Part shown: in pieces, positions 34,686 to 45,339 of the stretch
Numbering within the stretch: position 1 is the first letter of the stretch
Layout: each line of letters opens with the position of its first letter
DNA from: Delphinapterus leucas
Taxonomy: Eukaryota > Chordata > Mammalia > Artiodactyla > Monodontidae
Direction of reading: 5' to 3'
Assembly: GCF_002288925.2 (NCBI RefSeq)
Contig: NW_022098057.1
Location: 65,153,641 to 65,217,640, forward strand
DNA: 64,000 nt
The notes under the pieces: model-generated
The model's input: only the letters and a program-made list of their open reading frames with translations
The model's database searches: none
Told to the model about the DNA's origin: nothing
Translations under genes and position numbers: made by a program

Positions 34686-35185
34686 CAACTTTGTTCACAA
34701 TTGCCAAGACTTAGAAGCAACCAAGATGACCTTCAGTAGGTGAATGGATAAATTAACTGTAGTACATTCAGACAACAGAATATTATTCAGAAATGATACG
34801 GCCATGAAAACACATGAAGGAAACTTCAATGCATATTACTAGTAAAAGAAGACATTCTGTCAGAAAGAGAAAAACAAATATCATATATTAACACATATAT
34901 GTGGAATCCAGAAAAACGGTACAGATGAATTGGTTTACTAGGCAGAAATAGAAACACAGATGTAGAGAACAAACATATGGACACCAATGGGGGAAAGGGG
35001 GGATGGGGGGGTGGGATGAATTGGGAGATTGGGATTGACATATTTACACTACTATGTATAAAACAGATAACTAACGAGAACCTGCTGTATAGCACAGGAA
35101 ACTCCACTTTGCTGTACAGTAGAAACTAACACAACATTGTAAAACAGCTATACCCCAATTAAAGAGAAAAAAAAGAAAAAAAAAA
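34686..35185 (+). mobile_element. 5'-truncated L1, sense, with target duplication
   Basis: Target duplication 'agaagtcctgctgtttc' at 34669-34685 and 35186-35202. The insert holds the far end of ORF2 ('acagaatattattcagaaat', 'tcagaaagagaaaaacaaat') and a 3'UTR with a G-rich tract at 34989-35015, 'gggagattgggattgacata', 'cctgctgtatagcacaggaa', and an A/G-rich tail. An abrupt step near 34850 joins an older-looking ORF2 segment to the rest. Confidence 0.9.
34989..35015 (+). other. G-quadruplex-type G-rich tract in L1 3'UTR
   Basis: Four G runs of 5, 6, 7 and 3 bases separated by 'aaa', 'at' and 't'. L1 3'UTRs are known to carry such conserved G-rich tracts. Confidence 0.85.
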
Positions 35186-35202
35186 AGAAGTCCTGCTGTT
35201 TC

Positions 35203-35704
35203 AACCTTTAAATATCATAATCCAAAGAGGACTATTTCTAAATCCACACCTTTTTCATAAACACAAGCTTTGCTGCAAATGATTTTGACTTTCCTGCCTA
35301 TATTTCCACACATCGAGGGACACACTTTGATTCTCTGTGATACAGGAGTCATATCTTGCCAGTAGGTAAAGTACTTGACTTTGGATGGCACATTATTGCT
35401 TCAGGTGCTTGGGTGCCTTTTACTATGTCATATGGAGTGCTGTCAAAATCTGAAATAACCTGGGAAAAGGAATTCATCCTTCAACCAGCATTTCTTTCTT
35501 TCCTTCAAAAGGGAGTTATTGTAAATAGTTGATGACCCTCCTTGCCCTTTCTTGACCCCAGCCCCTTCCCATGTCCTCATGCAGTTACCCAGTGCTCTGC
35601 CCACCCCCGCCCGGTGTCTCTTGGTGCTCAGGATTGTTCACTCTTGTGCCTCTTTGAGCCCCATAATCTGGGTATTTATTATCTGCGTCCCTCAGTTTTT
35701 CTTC
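35203..35704. other. unannotated sequence
   Basis: Pyrimidine-rich in part (35540-35700); no family recognised. Confidence 0.4.
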
Positions 35705-36165
35705 CATTTGTTATCTTTTGCTAGGTAACAGATAACTGTAAAACTTAGTGGCTTAAAATAATACACATTTTTTTATTACACAGTTTCTATGGGTCAGAAA
35801 TTTGGGAGTTGTTTAGCAGGGTGTTTCTGGCTCAGGATCTCTCATGAGGTTGCAGTCAAGCTCTTGAGAGGGGCTGTATTCATGTGTAGGCTTGACTGGG
35901 GCTGAAAACTCTGCTTGCAAGATGGTTCACTCACACGGCTATTGGCAGGATGCCTTTAGGTAGGACTGCTGCCTTTTCCCGGAGCGAATGATGCCTTTTA
36001 TCACTGAGTCTTAGAAGTCATACACTGTTACTTCCTCCACATTCTAGTCATTGGAACCAAGTCACTAAGTCACACTCAAGGGAAGGAAAAGTAAACTTCA
36101 CCTTCTGAAGGGAGGAATATCAAAAATTTGGTGGACATATTTTAAAACCATCACATCCCCCACAC
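35705..36165. mobile_element. unassigned ancient interspersed repeat
   Basis: 'ctaggtaacagataactgta', 'aaacttagtggcttaaaata', 'tctatgggtcagaaatttgg' and 'ccacattctagtcattggaa' recall a common mammalian interspersed repeat, probably LTR or DNA-transposon derived. I cannot name the family. Confidence 0.4.
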
Positions 36166-36299
36166 ACCCTTGCTTTCACTTCACCTGTCTCATGTCTTAT
36201 GACTTTAGTTGATGATGAAAACTCCCAACTAAACTGGTAATTGAGAGTGTGTTAAAATATTTAGCTTCTTTGGACAACATAATAGAAAAATTAAAAAAG

Positions 36300-36525
36300 A
36301 GCATACAGCCAGTTCATATCATGTCTCTGCCAATTACTAATTATATGATTTGGGAAAGTTACTTTACATTTATAAACCTCACTTTCATCAACTGTTAGAT
36401 GGGTGTTTTGATATCTACCTTGCAGAATGTAATTCAGAGTTGGAATCATGTATGTAAAACAACTAGGACAGAGTTTTACATGTAACAGGTTCACAATCAT
36501 TGGTAGCTATAATAACAACACTGAT
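36300..36525 (+). mobile_element. MIR SINE, sense
   Basis: 'tgtctctgccaattactaat', 'gatttgggaaagttacttta', 'cctcactttcatcaactgtt', 'tgatatctaccttgcagaat' and a faint 'gctataataacaacac' end follow the MIR order. Confidence 0.6.
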
Positions 36526-36714
36526 TATTATTTGGGAAGTTTTGGTGACCTTGGAATAACTCAGATTTCTAAATAGTGGGAATCATTGTGGCAACATTTA
36601 TTATCAGAGCTCTCCTCAGTCCAAAGTTTCACCTCCATCCCCCATTCAGCCAGTCCCTCAGTGAGTGATCCTGTCCAGAGACTTGAGTGTATCTTAGTGA
36701 AAATGTCAGTCAGT

Positions 36715-36860
36715 CTAGGGTCCTTGCTCTGAGCCTCTGCTCTACTGCCTATGAGCTATGTGACCTTAGGCAAACTTTTCAATCTTTTAAAATTGTCTTT
36801 CCACAGATATAAATTTAGGGATACTTATTTCATTCTTGCAGCACAGTGAATGAGCTGTAG
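36715..36860 (+). mobile_element. MIR SINE fragment, sense
   Basis: 'agcctctgctctactgccta', 'gagctatgtgaccttaggca' and 'tttccacagatataaattta' match the MIR tRNA-like end and core. Confidence 0.5.
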
Positions 36861-36875
36861 TAGAAACAACAGTGC

Positions 36876-36935
36876 CTCACAAACTGATACCTCATTCTTT
36901 TGTGGCTCACAAACTGATACCTCATTCTTTTGTTT
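36876..36935. repeat. 30-bp tandem duplication (2 copies)
   Basis: 'ctcacaaactgatacctcat' plus ten more bases occurs twice in direct succession (36876-36905, 36906-36935) with almost no divergence, so the duplication is fairly recent. Confidence 0.92.
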
Positions 36936-36939
36936 AAGT

Positions 36940-37118
36940 CAGTGGTTCGCAAACATGGCTGTACATTGGAATCCCCAGAAGCACTTTAAAAAATCCTGAT
37001 GCCTAGTTCCATCCCAGAGATTCTAATTTAATTGGTCTGAACGCCAAGTGTTACCTACACGTCTGGGTTTTTTTTTTTTTAAGTTCCCCAGGGAGTTCTA
37101 ATATGTTAAGAACTACTG
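36940..37118. mobile_element. MER5-like hAT-Charlie element
   Basis: Terminal inverted repeats 'cagtggttcgcaaacatg' and 'taagaactactg'. The inside contains 'attggaatccccagaagcac' and 'agagattctaatttaattgg'. Flanking 8-mers 'gtttaagt' and 'gtttagat' (6 of 8 equal) fit an 8-bp hAT target duplication. Confidence 0.75.
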
Positions 37119-37126
37119 GTTTAGAT

Positions 37127-38330
37127 TGATAATTTTATCTCTTACAACAGTCATTAGACCAAAGGATCTAAATCAATTAGAGTAAAGGTAAAATAGTCTA
37201 AAAACACTTACTTAAATCTTACCATCCATGCTTTCAATCTTTCATTTTTTCCCCTTTGATAAACTCCTTTATTTTTCTCAATTACACATTTAACCCATTT
37301 GTTCTGTAGTTCCTAATTTTATTAGTTTTGCTTTGCCTGAACCCCAAGCCCTTTGTACTAAGGTCATATAGCATACATTTTTAAAATAATAAGAAAGGAG
37401 TAAGCAAACATAAATTCACGGTATTGCATTTAGACAGATCATTCTTCTAGCAGGAGAGATGACACGATGTTGCTCGGGCGGAAGCACGTAGGCATCCTGC
37501 ATGCTCCTTAAGAACCATCGATGCGCAGAGCCATTGGCACACCAGCCTGTGTGTTGGCAATGGTGCACATAACAGACGGGACTGAATGTAGGCAGTCAAG
37601 TGTTCAAGCTCTGTCTCTGAATGGACTAATGGTTTTGATGGCAGAATTTCAAGGCCAAAGCACTGGGATGCCAGTCTCTGTGCTGTATTGAATGTCTGCA
37701 ATGAAAGCTATGGGACCACTCCCTTTCTGCTCTAACTCAAACTTAATTAATTTTGAATTAAAACGAATAGTTTCCATGACCACATGAGGTACATTTTGGG
37801 TTTGGCTGATCAGGATTAGTGTAATGATGTCTCCACCCCTTGAGTATTCCCCACAAAAGACCCCTAAGAAGCCGATTTAAAATGCCATCCAAAGCGGCAT
37901 GTTGCCGCTAAATATTTTGATATGTATAGGGTATTTTCATATCCGTGTCCTATGTAGAGAATCTGTAGGTGTCCTCTTGGAAAATGCCAGTGACCTAATG
38001 TAGCATAGAATCAGCATGGGCATCTGGCACTCGACAACAACTCTGAGAAGGTCATTTGTCAGGGCTTTCAGAACAATTTCAGACCAGGTCTTGGTCTAAC
38101 TTAAAGGTATAGTCCAGGAGGTAGTTTTCAGATGGAAGTTTTAAATCATACCTTGTCTGGTTATTGTTATCATAATTAGCTCTGTTGGTTACAGCTCAGT
38201 CCTAATATGTCCAAGATCATGGATTTAGTTTCCATGTGGGTTATTTAGCTTTACTCTATTGCATTATTGCAGATTGTTCTTTTAAACCTGCTCGGGGCCT
38301 TGCAGGTGCCTTCTGTCTGGCAAAAAAGTG
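37127..38330. other. unassigned interval, locally CpG-richer
   Basis: 37.44-37.72 kb has more CG dinucleotides than its surroundings and an 84-codon minus-strand ORF (37447-37701). Nearby minus-strand frames read protein-like but with stops about every 30-40 codons. No family is recognised. Degenerate processed pseudogene, conserved non-coding element and chance all remain possible. Confidence 0.35.
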
Positions 38331-38332
38331 TA

Positions 38333-38570
38333 CCGTTGACTCTTGAACAACACAGGTTTGAACTGCAAGGGTCCACTCATATGCAGATTTTTTTCAGCAA
38401 TAAATACTACCTTGCTATACTAACTGTGGTAGATTAAATCTGCGGATGCAGAACATCAGATATGGAGGAACTGTGTATAGTGAGGGCTGACTATAAACTG
38501 TACGAGGATTTTCGATTCTAATGGAGAGTCAGTGCCCCTAGCCCCCCACATTGTTCAAAGGTCAACTGCG
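38333..38570 (+). mobile_element. MER2-type nonautonomous Tigger (TcMar)
   Basis: TIRs 'cgttgactcttgaacaacac' and 'ttgttcaaaggtcaactgcg' are flanked by the TA target dinucleotide (38331-38332, 38571-38572). Internal 'tttgaactgcaagggtccac', 'tctgcggatgcagaacatca' and 'gtgcccctagccccccacat' are typical of MER2/Tigger elements. It encodes nothing. Confidence 0.85.
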
Positions 38571-38572
38571 TA

Positions 38573-39250
38573 TCGACTTTGTATGCCATACACTCTGTAT
38601 TCCCTGCATTGGAAGACCATGTAACTCAGATTACTTGGCTGACGTGTGGACACCAGCACATGATCTTGAGTAATGATGGAAATGAGTTAGTATAAACTCC
38701 CTTTTATGTTGTTTTCATTGCGTATACTTCCATCTAGAGACTCCAAGAGTAAAAATATCCATGGGTATAAGAATTTGGTAATTATAATGATTGAGAAAAC
38801 CTGCCAGTAAGCCAACCGGAATGCTGCCTGAGAACGTATGACATGGTTGGCATAGAGCTGTGAGCTGAGTGGCAGGATGAAACTCTACTTGCTTAATTCA
38901 ATGCCCTCCCTCTCCCCCCACACCCCACCCCCGTACTGAAATGTGCCGAAGAGTGTCTTGCAGCCTTCTCTTTCTATTCTACTGCCATTCTACTATTATA
39001 TAGTCAGAAGACAGAAAGAAATTCCCTAAGAATGGTAAGCCTATGATTTCAGGGCTGTATGTGGTTCTTCAGAATTTCCAGTTCAGCTTTTTAGGAACAC
39101 TGCTATTACGCTGCTGTTGCTGTTATTAAAAGGAATTCTATGTTTTGTCAATTAATTAATATAATATTATGATATTTTAAGAGGACACAGTTAGTCTAAT
39201 TAAATGGAGAATTGTCATTGCTTTCATTGAACAGCAAGTATTTGTTATAC
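38573..39250. other. unannotated sequence
   Basis: No repeat or gene recognised. Confidence 0.4.
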
Positions 39251-39254
39251 ATTT

Positions 39255-39495
39255 TTAAAATTAAAAAAAAATTTCATTGAAGTGTAGTTGATTTACAATC
39301 TTGTGTTAGTTTCTGGTGTACAGCAAAGTGGTTCAGTTATATATACATATTCTCTTTCAGATACTTTTCCATTATGATTTATTACTGGATATTGGGTATA
39401 GTTCACTGTGCTATACAGTTGGACCTTGTTGTTTGTCTATTATATATATAGCAGTTTGTATCTGCTAATCCCAAGCTCCTAATTTATCCCTGGGA
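39255..39495 (-). mobile_element. L1 3'UTR fragment, antisense
   Basis: 'tttcattgaagtgtagttga', 'tttacaatcttgtgttagtt', 'ctggtgtacagcaaagtggt' and 'atagttcactgtgctataca' are the reversed end of a cetartiodactyl-type L1. I found no clear target duplication. Confidence 0.8.
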
Positions 39496-40455
39496 AAGCA
39501 CGTATTCTTTAAATGTAATGTGTTAGTGCCATTATGCAAGTCACTGGAAAATTCTGGTTTCTCTCTATTTCTAGGTTTGAGTCCAAGGCCAGAGTCCTCA
39601 AAGTGCCTGAGCACAACTACCGGTTCTGTACAGTCGTCTTTGTACTAGTAAGAAGAGATTAGGCTCTGTCTGAGTAACAGATTCTAAAACATCAATAGCT
39701 TAATATATATGTCTAGTTTTCACTCGTACAATGTCTGCCGTCTGGCTATATTTCCAAAGTTCTCACTGTGCATCTCCAACATGAACACTTGAATTTTCAA
39801 CTCCAGCCATACTCATGGTCTCCTAAACACACATTGCCCAGGTCTACCTACCTCTGCATGATTATTTTCACTGTGCCCTCCATTTCTCCTCCTAGAGTTC
39901 CCTGTCCAGGAACCCAAGAGCATTGTTCTCTCTCTGCTGTACTCCAATTCCATCTTTGATTTGTGTCACTCAGCCGGTATGTGCATTGCTGATTGGTATC
40001 GTTACTTAATTCTTCCTGGGCATTTGTCTTACCTCTTGTATTAGGTCATTAGTAAGACAGGAGCCATATCTATTACTGCGTATCCCAAAGATCTCAGGGA
40101 AATACTAAAAACATAATAATGTATGGTAAGATTTGTTGAGAAAATGGATGCCTGGGTGATGGACTAGGGAGCTCTGATTTGCTTTATGTGACCCATATGC
40201 TCTGGTTTCATGGAGCAGTGTATTACCATTATGATGGGATTTATATTCTTGTTTCTAGTGCATGCTGACAGTGTGAAGTCCATGGCTTAAGAGTCTTGAG
40301 ATGAGTATTGTGATTCCTAATGATAATATCTTTGCTTGGTTTTACACAAAGTTTTAAAGTCTCTTCATTAATGACACAGCGAAGTTCATGATTCATGGTA
40401 GTGAATGTTTGGTACTGGATTCTGCTTTAAATCAATATACTATTACCATGATTTG
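39496..40455. other. mostly unannotated; possible L2 traces
   Basis: 39.72-40.06 kb is pyrimidine-rich and could be a decayed L2 in sense orientation ('taagacaggagccatatcta'); too weak to call. Confidence 0.3.
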
Positions 40456-40459
40456 GAAG

Positions 40460-40725
40460 TGACTACAGTTCAGAGTGCAAGGCTTTGGAGCCAGACAGCT
40501 TTGGGTTCAAATTATAGAACGTGCAACATATGGCTGTGCACTTTTGGGACTCAGCTTCTCTGAGCCGCTTTACAGTTTCCGTGAAGTGGTTATAATATCT
40601 ATTATAATATTATAATACCTGTTTCATAGAACTGTTGAGATGATGATATAAAGTCTCCTAGACACTTAGCACAGTGCCTTACAGATAGTTATTGCTCAAA
40701 AATAGCTAATTCTACCATTAATATT
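40460..40725 (+). mobile_element. MIR SINE, sense, nearly full length
   Basis: 'caaggctttggagccagaca', 'gctttgggttcaaattatag', 'actcagcttctctgagccgc', 'aatacctgtttcatagaact' and 'tagcacagtgccttacagat' follow MIR from head to tail. Confidence 0.7.
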
Positions 40726-40800
40726 TACCCTGTATAAGAAAATATATCACTTCGAGGCTAAAAAGCAACACTGTTTCTGATATTTATCTTCCTGGAGTTT

Positions 40801-41007
40801 TTTTTTTTTTTTTTTGCGGTACGCGGGCCTCTCAGTGTTGTGGACTCTCCCGTTGCGGAGCACAGGCTCCGGACGAACAGGCTCAGCGGCCATGGCTCAC
40901 GGGCCCAGCCGCTCCACGGCATGTGGGATCTTCCCAGACCGGGGCATGAGCCCGTATCCCCTGCATCGGCAGGCGGACTCTCAACCACTGCGCCACCAGG
41001 GAAGCCC
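40801..41007 (-). mobile_element. CHR-type SINE (cetacean), antisense
   Basis: Poly(T) at the left end, then the reversed body to 'cgccaccagggaagccc'. The 13-bp target duplication 'cttcctggagttt'/'cttcctggaattt' (40788-40800, 41008-41020) has one mismatch. Confidence 0.93.
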
Positions 41008-41020
41008 CTTCCTGGAATTT

Positions 41021-43434
41021 CTTTGCAAAACAGAGGCAGATGGAGGAGTAGATTTATAGCGAGGGAACCATCCAGAAGAATTTTGGCAGCAGGTGCCCCA
41101 CCAAAGCTCACATGGTGGGATCACTCCACGGATAAGAAAGAGCCTCCTCTTTATGGCCCGCTAGGCTGCTGGTACCGTTCCCTGCAGTGACTCCAGGGCT
41201 GGCTGGGTATGAGAGATTTGGTTAGTTGTGGGAGGAGGCTGTGATGTAACAATGTTGACCACAGTTGCTCCTAGAATCAGGTAAAACCATAATGGCAGTT
41301 GACAGACAGAAGACCACTCCATTGGGAACATTGAAATAAATAGTAAGAAAAAGTAATAAAAAGAAACCACTTTGGTTCATGCACAGTCTTGTTTTGTGAC
41401 GCTTCCTAGCAGAGCAGCTGAATGAGAATTTAATTTGTTGTGGATACTGGCAGTGTGCGGGAAAAATGGAATTTATAAGTGTTTTGACTTATTGGGAAGC
41501 TTGTGCAACTGCCTGCACCATTCTGTTTCATGCATTGTTATGTGTGTGATACCTTGTTTCAGTAGTGGGGCTTTGAGGCTCCATTGTGTTCTTTAGAGTT
41601 TCACAGATTTATCTGAGTTTTAAGGGACAAAAGACTTCAGCAAGTACACAAAGCAAAATGTGGCAGATTGGATTGATATCAAATCTGAAATGCATGTTCA
41701 CAGTAAGGGGAGCATGAAAGGAGGGGACAGTGAGAGTGGTGAGTGGCAGTGCTTTCTCCATCTAGTTTATCCAAGCTCTGTTTTCCTTTCCTGTCCTTTA
41801 AAAACCTAGTGCCCAGTGAGAACTGCCAGGGATTTCTTAAGCTACATTTTCTCTACCCAGTATAAAAACTAGTAATTTCTGTAGTGGGGAAATGATTCAA
41901 AACCCTAGTACCTTAGCAGCTTTAACTATTTAGGGTTTTAAGTGTAACATTTCTAAGCTTTAAATGTTATACATCCATACAGATCTGAATTATAAGCAAA
42001 CTTTAATCTCTCGGTTAGATTTGGATGCAAAAATAGCATAAATTTTCTTGGATTTTTGGTAGGATCCAAAATTACCTACCTAAGATTGGAACTTTCTATT
42101 TTTCCAGATCAAGGCAAGAATATAATATATAGAATAAAAAGAAGTGATTGTAAACTGAGTTCAAAGAGCCAGTAATTGAGAATGATCATGAGGCTTGAAA
42201 TAGGAAAGCCGGATTAATTTTCTTAAAAAGATTTCCTCATTGCTTTTCTAGGAGCAATGTAAGTGACCCTCTCACAGATAAACGGTGAGAGAATCTTACT
42301 AGATTTCTATCTTCCTACCACCTGCTATTGTCCCTACTCTCTTCTAACTAGTGCTGACTCTAGTACAAGCACGAATAGGTGATAGTTCATGAGATGGTAA
42401 TAAAAGGCAGCAGGCATTGGGGAGAGAGGTGCTGTGGCTAGGTTCAGAGCTGGAGCTAACCCCTAGCCCTGACCACTTCAAGTCCACTTTCAGAAAGCAT
42501 AATTCAAGTGTAAAAGTGTTGCTGTGCAAAAGAACAGTTTCAAGAGAGGCTCTGTAGCTCCCCCTTCCGTGTCCCCCTCCATCCTGTTCTAACTCTTTAG
42601 AAATTCTGGAGTCCACATTACCTTTGGGTCTTGGTCAGTGTACTGGTTAAGACCTGCTGAAAATAAACCAGAAGACAGTGCCTAGAGTCCTAATGTGAAA
42701 AGGTCTAGGCAGGGGTCAAGATGGGATCAGAGGCAGGGTGTCTTATCAAAACAAGCCGGCTAGCTGGGAATTAGGGTCAAAAGGAGAGAGAGGTAAGTAA
42801 CCTGGTGATTCAGAGGCAAAAGAAAGAAAAATCAGGCTGCTTAGCCCAGTACTCAGCCCTGAGAATCTTCAGAGGAAAGGCAGAGAGCAACCATGCCCTT
42901 TGGATTACGTGTCTCACGGCTTCCCAGAGCCTCACGCTAGTCTTTAAAAGAACAAAACAAAACAACCTGTTCCTGGAGAAAGCACAGGCTTATGCAGGGA
43001 ACCTAATAAGTACAGATCTCCAGAGTTCAGTTGTCATAGAACAACTGCTTGTAGATTACTCTTTTCCTCCTTATCTGTGCCTGGGGATTTTTCTTCCTTC
43101 ACTCTTCCTTTTCTCCTTTCTCTTCCAGCTCTCCTGCTTCTGCTTTCTTGCCTTTATTTGTATTTTTTTCCTCACCTAACAGCAACCATGACTCTGCTAA
43201 AGTTAATCATTGCTAGGACTGAATGTAGGATTGCTCTATTTTTTAAAAAAAATTCGTAACAGGTCCCAGATTTCAGTCATGGCTGCAGGTGGGTTGAAAA
43301 ATAATACTTTTCTAAAATTTGCCTTGTATGAGTATAAATGTGTATGAGAATATATCCAACATTATATTCTTGATCAAGGTCATGGTAATGCCTTATTGGA
43401 AGAACTAGCTTAAATAAGGATTGCATATCATGTG
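41021..43434. other. unannotated interval
   Basis: 2.4 kb without a recognised repeat. ORFs of up to 124 codons (42805-43179, +) show no domain; that one ends in a Leu/Phe-rich stretch from a polypyrimidine run. Confidence 0.4.
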
Positions 43435-43449
43435 GGCAGGAGCATTTTA

Positions 43450-43732
43450 TTAGAAAAAAAATTTTTTTAGCATCTTTATTGGAGCATAATTGCTTTACAT
43501 TGTTGTGTTAGTTTCTGCTGTATAACAAAGTGAATCAGCTATACGTATACATCTATCCCCATATCCCCTCCCTCTTGCATCTACCTCCCACCCTCCCTAT
43601 CCCACCCCTCTAGGTGGTCACTGATCTCCCCGTGCTATGTGGCTGCTTCCCACTAGCTATATGTTTTACATCTGGTAGTGTATATATGTCCATGCAACTC
43701 TCTCACTTCTTCCCAACTTACCCTTCCCTCTC
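43450..43732 (-). mobile_element. L1 3' end, antisense, severely 5' truncated
   Basis: Exact duplication 'ggcaggagcatttta' at 43435-43449 and 43733-43747 brackets a 283-bp L1 3'UTR: 'agcatctttattggagcata' to 'caacttacccttccctc'. Same 3'UTR type as the copies at 12.2 and 31.9 kb. Confidence 0.92.
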
Positions 43733-43786
43733 GGCAGGAGCATTTTAAAATGAAATAGTGACTCTTAGAAATAACTAGTGACTCTT

Positions 43787-43941
43787 GGGACTGCTGGGGC
43801 GGTCCAGTGGTTAAGATGCCGTGCTTCCAATGCAGGGCTCCCGGGTTCAATCCCTGGTCAGGGAACTAAGATCCCACATGGCACGCAGCACAGCTAAAAA
43901 ATGTTTTAAAATAAAAAGACAAATTAAAAAAAGAAAGAAAG
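43787..43941 (+). mobile_element. older CHR-type SINE, sense
   Basis: tRNA-like head 'gggcggtccagtggttaaga', B-box region 'cccgggttcaatccctggtc', then 'gggaactaagatcccacatg' and an A-rich tail. It is shorter than and distinct from the six GC-rich copies. Target duplication 'aactagtgactctt' (43773-43786) and 43942-43958, the latter with an extra 'tag'. Confidence 0.85.
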
Positions 43942-43958
43942 AACTAGTAGTGACTCTT

Positions 43959-44502
43959 AGAAAACACCTGGTTTTCCAATGGCTTTGAAAACTAAACTAA
44001 AAACAAAGGTAATATCCACATGTTCCTTATCTCAATTTATTTTCTTAGAAGATTTAGTGATTGGACTAGCATCAGTTGTTTTTCTGTTTAATCTAATACA
44101 TGCTTAGGTTTCTACTTTACTAGTTTAAGGTTGCTGTGTTTTTTTGTTTTTGTTTTCCAACAAGTTTTCAGAGTGGATTTCTTAGGAGTGCACACTGCAG
44201 CCACTCTGTGGTCCATCTTGTTGTGATCCAGATCTTTCCCTGAAGACATAACAGTCATGAAATTAGGAAAACTGTATATATTCCTTCTTCAGGAAGATGG
44301 ATATTATTACATATTCTGTTTAGTAACACCACTCCCTTAAGAGACTGAGGGCGTGATCTCAATTTATCTTACACAAGACTCAGGCCTGCCAGATATAACC
44401 TTTGGGAATTTAACACATCAGCCACGGATCCACACACCACAAATCCACAGCCACATGGATGGCACTGAAAAATAGCTAAGAGTTTATACTGTACATAAAG
44501 CT
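43959..44502. other. unannotated sequence
   Basis: Nothing recognised between the two SINEs. Confidence 0.4.
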
Positions 44503-44520
44503 CTGAATGTGCTTTATTCT

Positions 44521-44731
44521 TTTTTTTTTTTTTTTTTTTAACGGTATGCAGGCCTCTCACTGTTGTGGTCTCTCCCGTTGCGGAGCACAGGCTCCGGACA
44601 CGCAGGCTCAGTGGCCATGGCTCACGGGCCCAGCCGCTCCGCAGCATGTGGGATCTTCCCGGACCAGGGCACGAACCCGTGTACCCTGCATCGGCAGGCC
44701 GACTCCCAACCACTGCGTCACCAGGGAAGCC
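44521..44731 (-). mobile_element. CHR-type SINE (cetacean), antisense
   Basis: Poly(T), then the reversed SINE to 'gcgtcaccagggaagcc'. Exact 19-bp target duplication 'ctgaatgtgctttattctt' at 44503-44521 and 44732-44750, the longest in the window. The first T of the tail may belong to either. Confidence 0.94.
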
Positions 44732-44750
44732 CTGAATGTGCTTTATTCTT

Positions 44751-45335
44751 TAACGACTCTTTTGATCCATAGGGTGTCTTAGCAATGATGGTCTCTAAGC
44801 CAGTGGTTGATTGCTTGTTTATATTATGCTTTCTCCCCAATAATTTTATTAGTCCTATGGTTGTGCCTCAGGCACTGAAATAGGGTACTAATGAGAATAT
44901 CTCAACATTCTTGGGTCAGATGACATTTTTATTCTTCTGCTCTGTGAGATGAGATTAACAGATTGTCTAGTTTTATTATTGTAAAGCTTTCTATTATGTT
45001 GTCATATTATTGAATAACTACCTTCCATATAGTCCAACAATTAAATTGGATATTGGATATATAGAGAGATACAATCAACAAGAGGCTTAAAATAATGCAT
45101 TTTGGTAGTCTCAAACACATTTGTAATGTGATTTAAATACTATTAGATGATTTGCAGCTGGCTGTTTGACATTTTCCCTTACTGTGTTTCCTGCTATTTA
45201 CTTTCCTTTTAAAGAAATCAGTGATTAAAAGTGAACATGACAAAATGGATGGTGATTATGCACTGAGTGTGATGAAAAGCCGGAAATGGGATCTGGGTAT
45301 ATTCTTCAGGTACAGTCCTTTGGGACAGTTATGTA
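44751..45335. other. unannotated sequence with exon-like segment
   Basis: Nothing recognised as repeat. 45215-45309 is bounded by splice-like signals (see findings), but I do not call it a gene. Confidence 0.35.
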
Positions 45336-45339
45336 ATCA

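Noticed and set aside
42805..43179. 124-codon plus-strand ORF ending in a hydrophobic stretch resembling a membrane segment
   Set aside because: The hydrophobic part comes from a polypyrimidine run (Leu/Phe/Ser codons); no family features.
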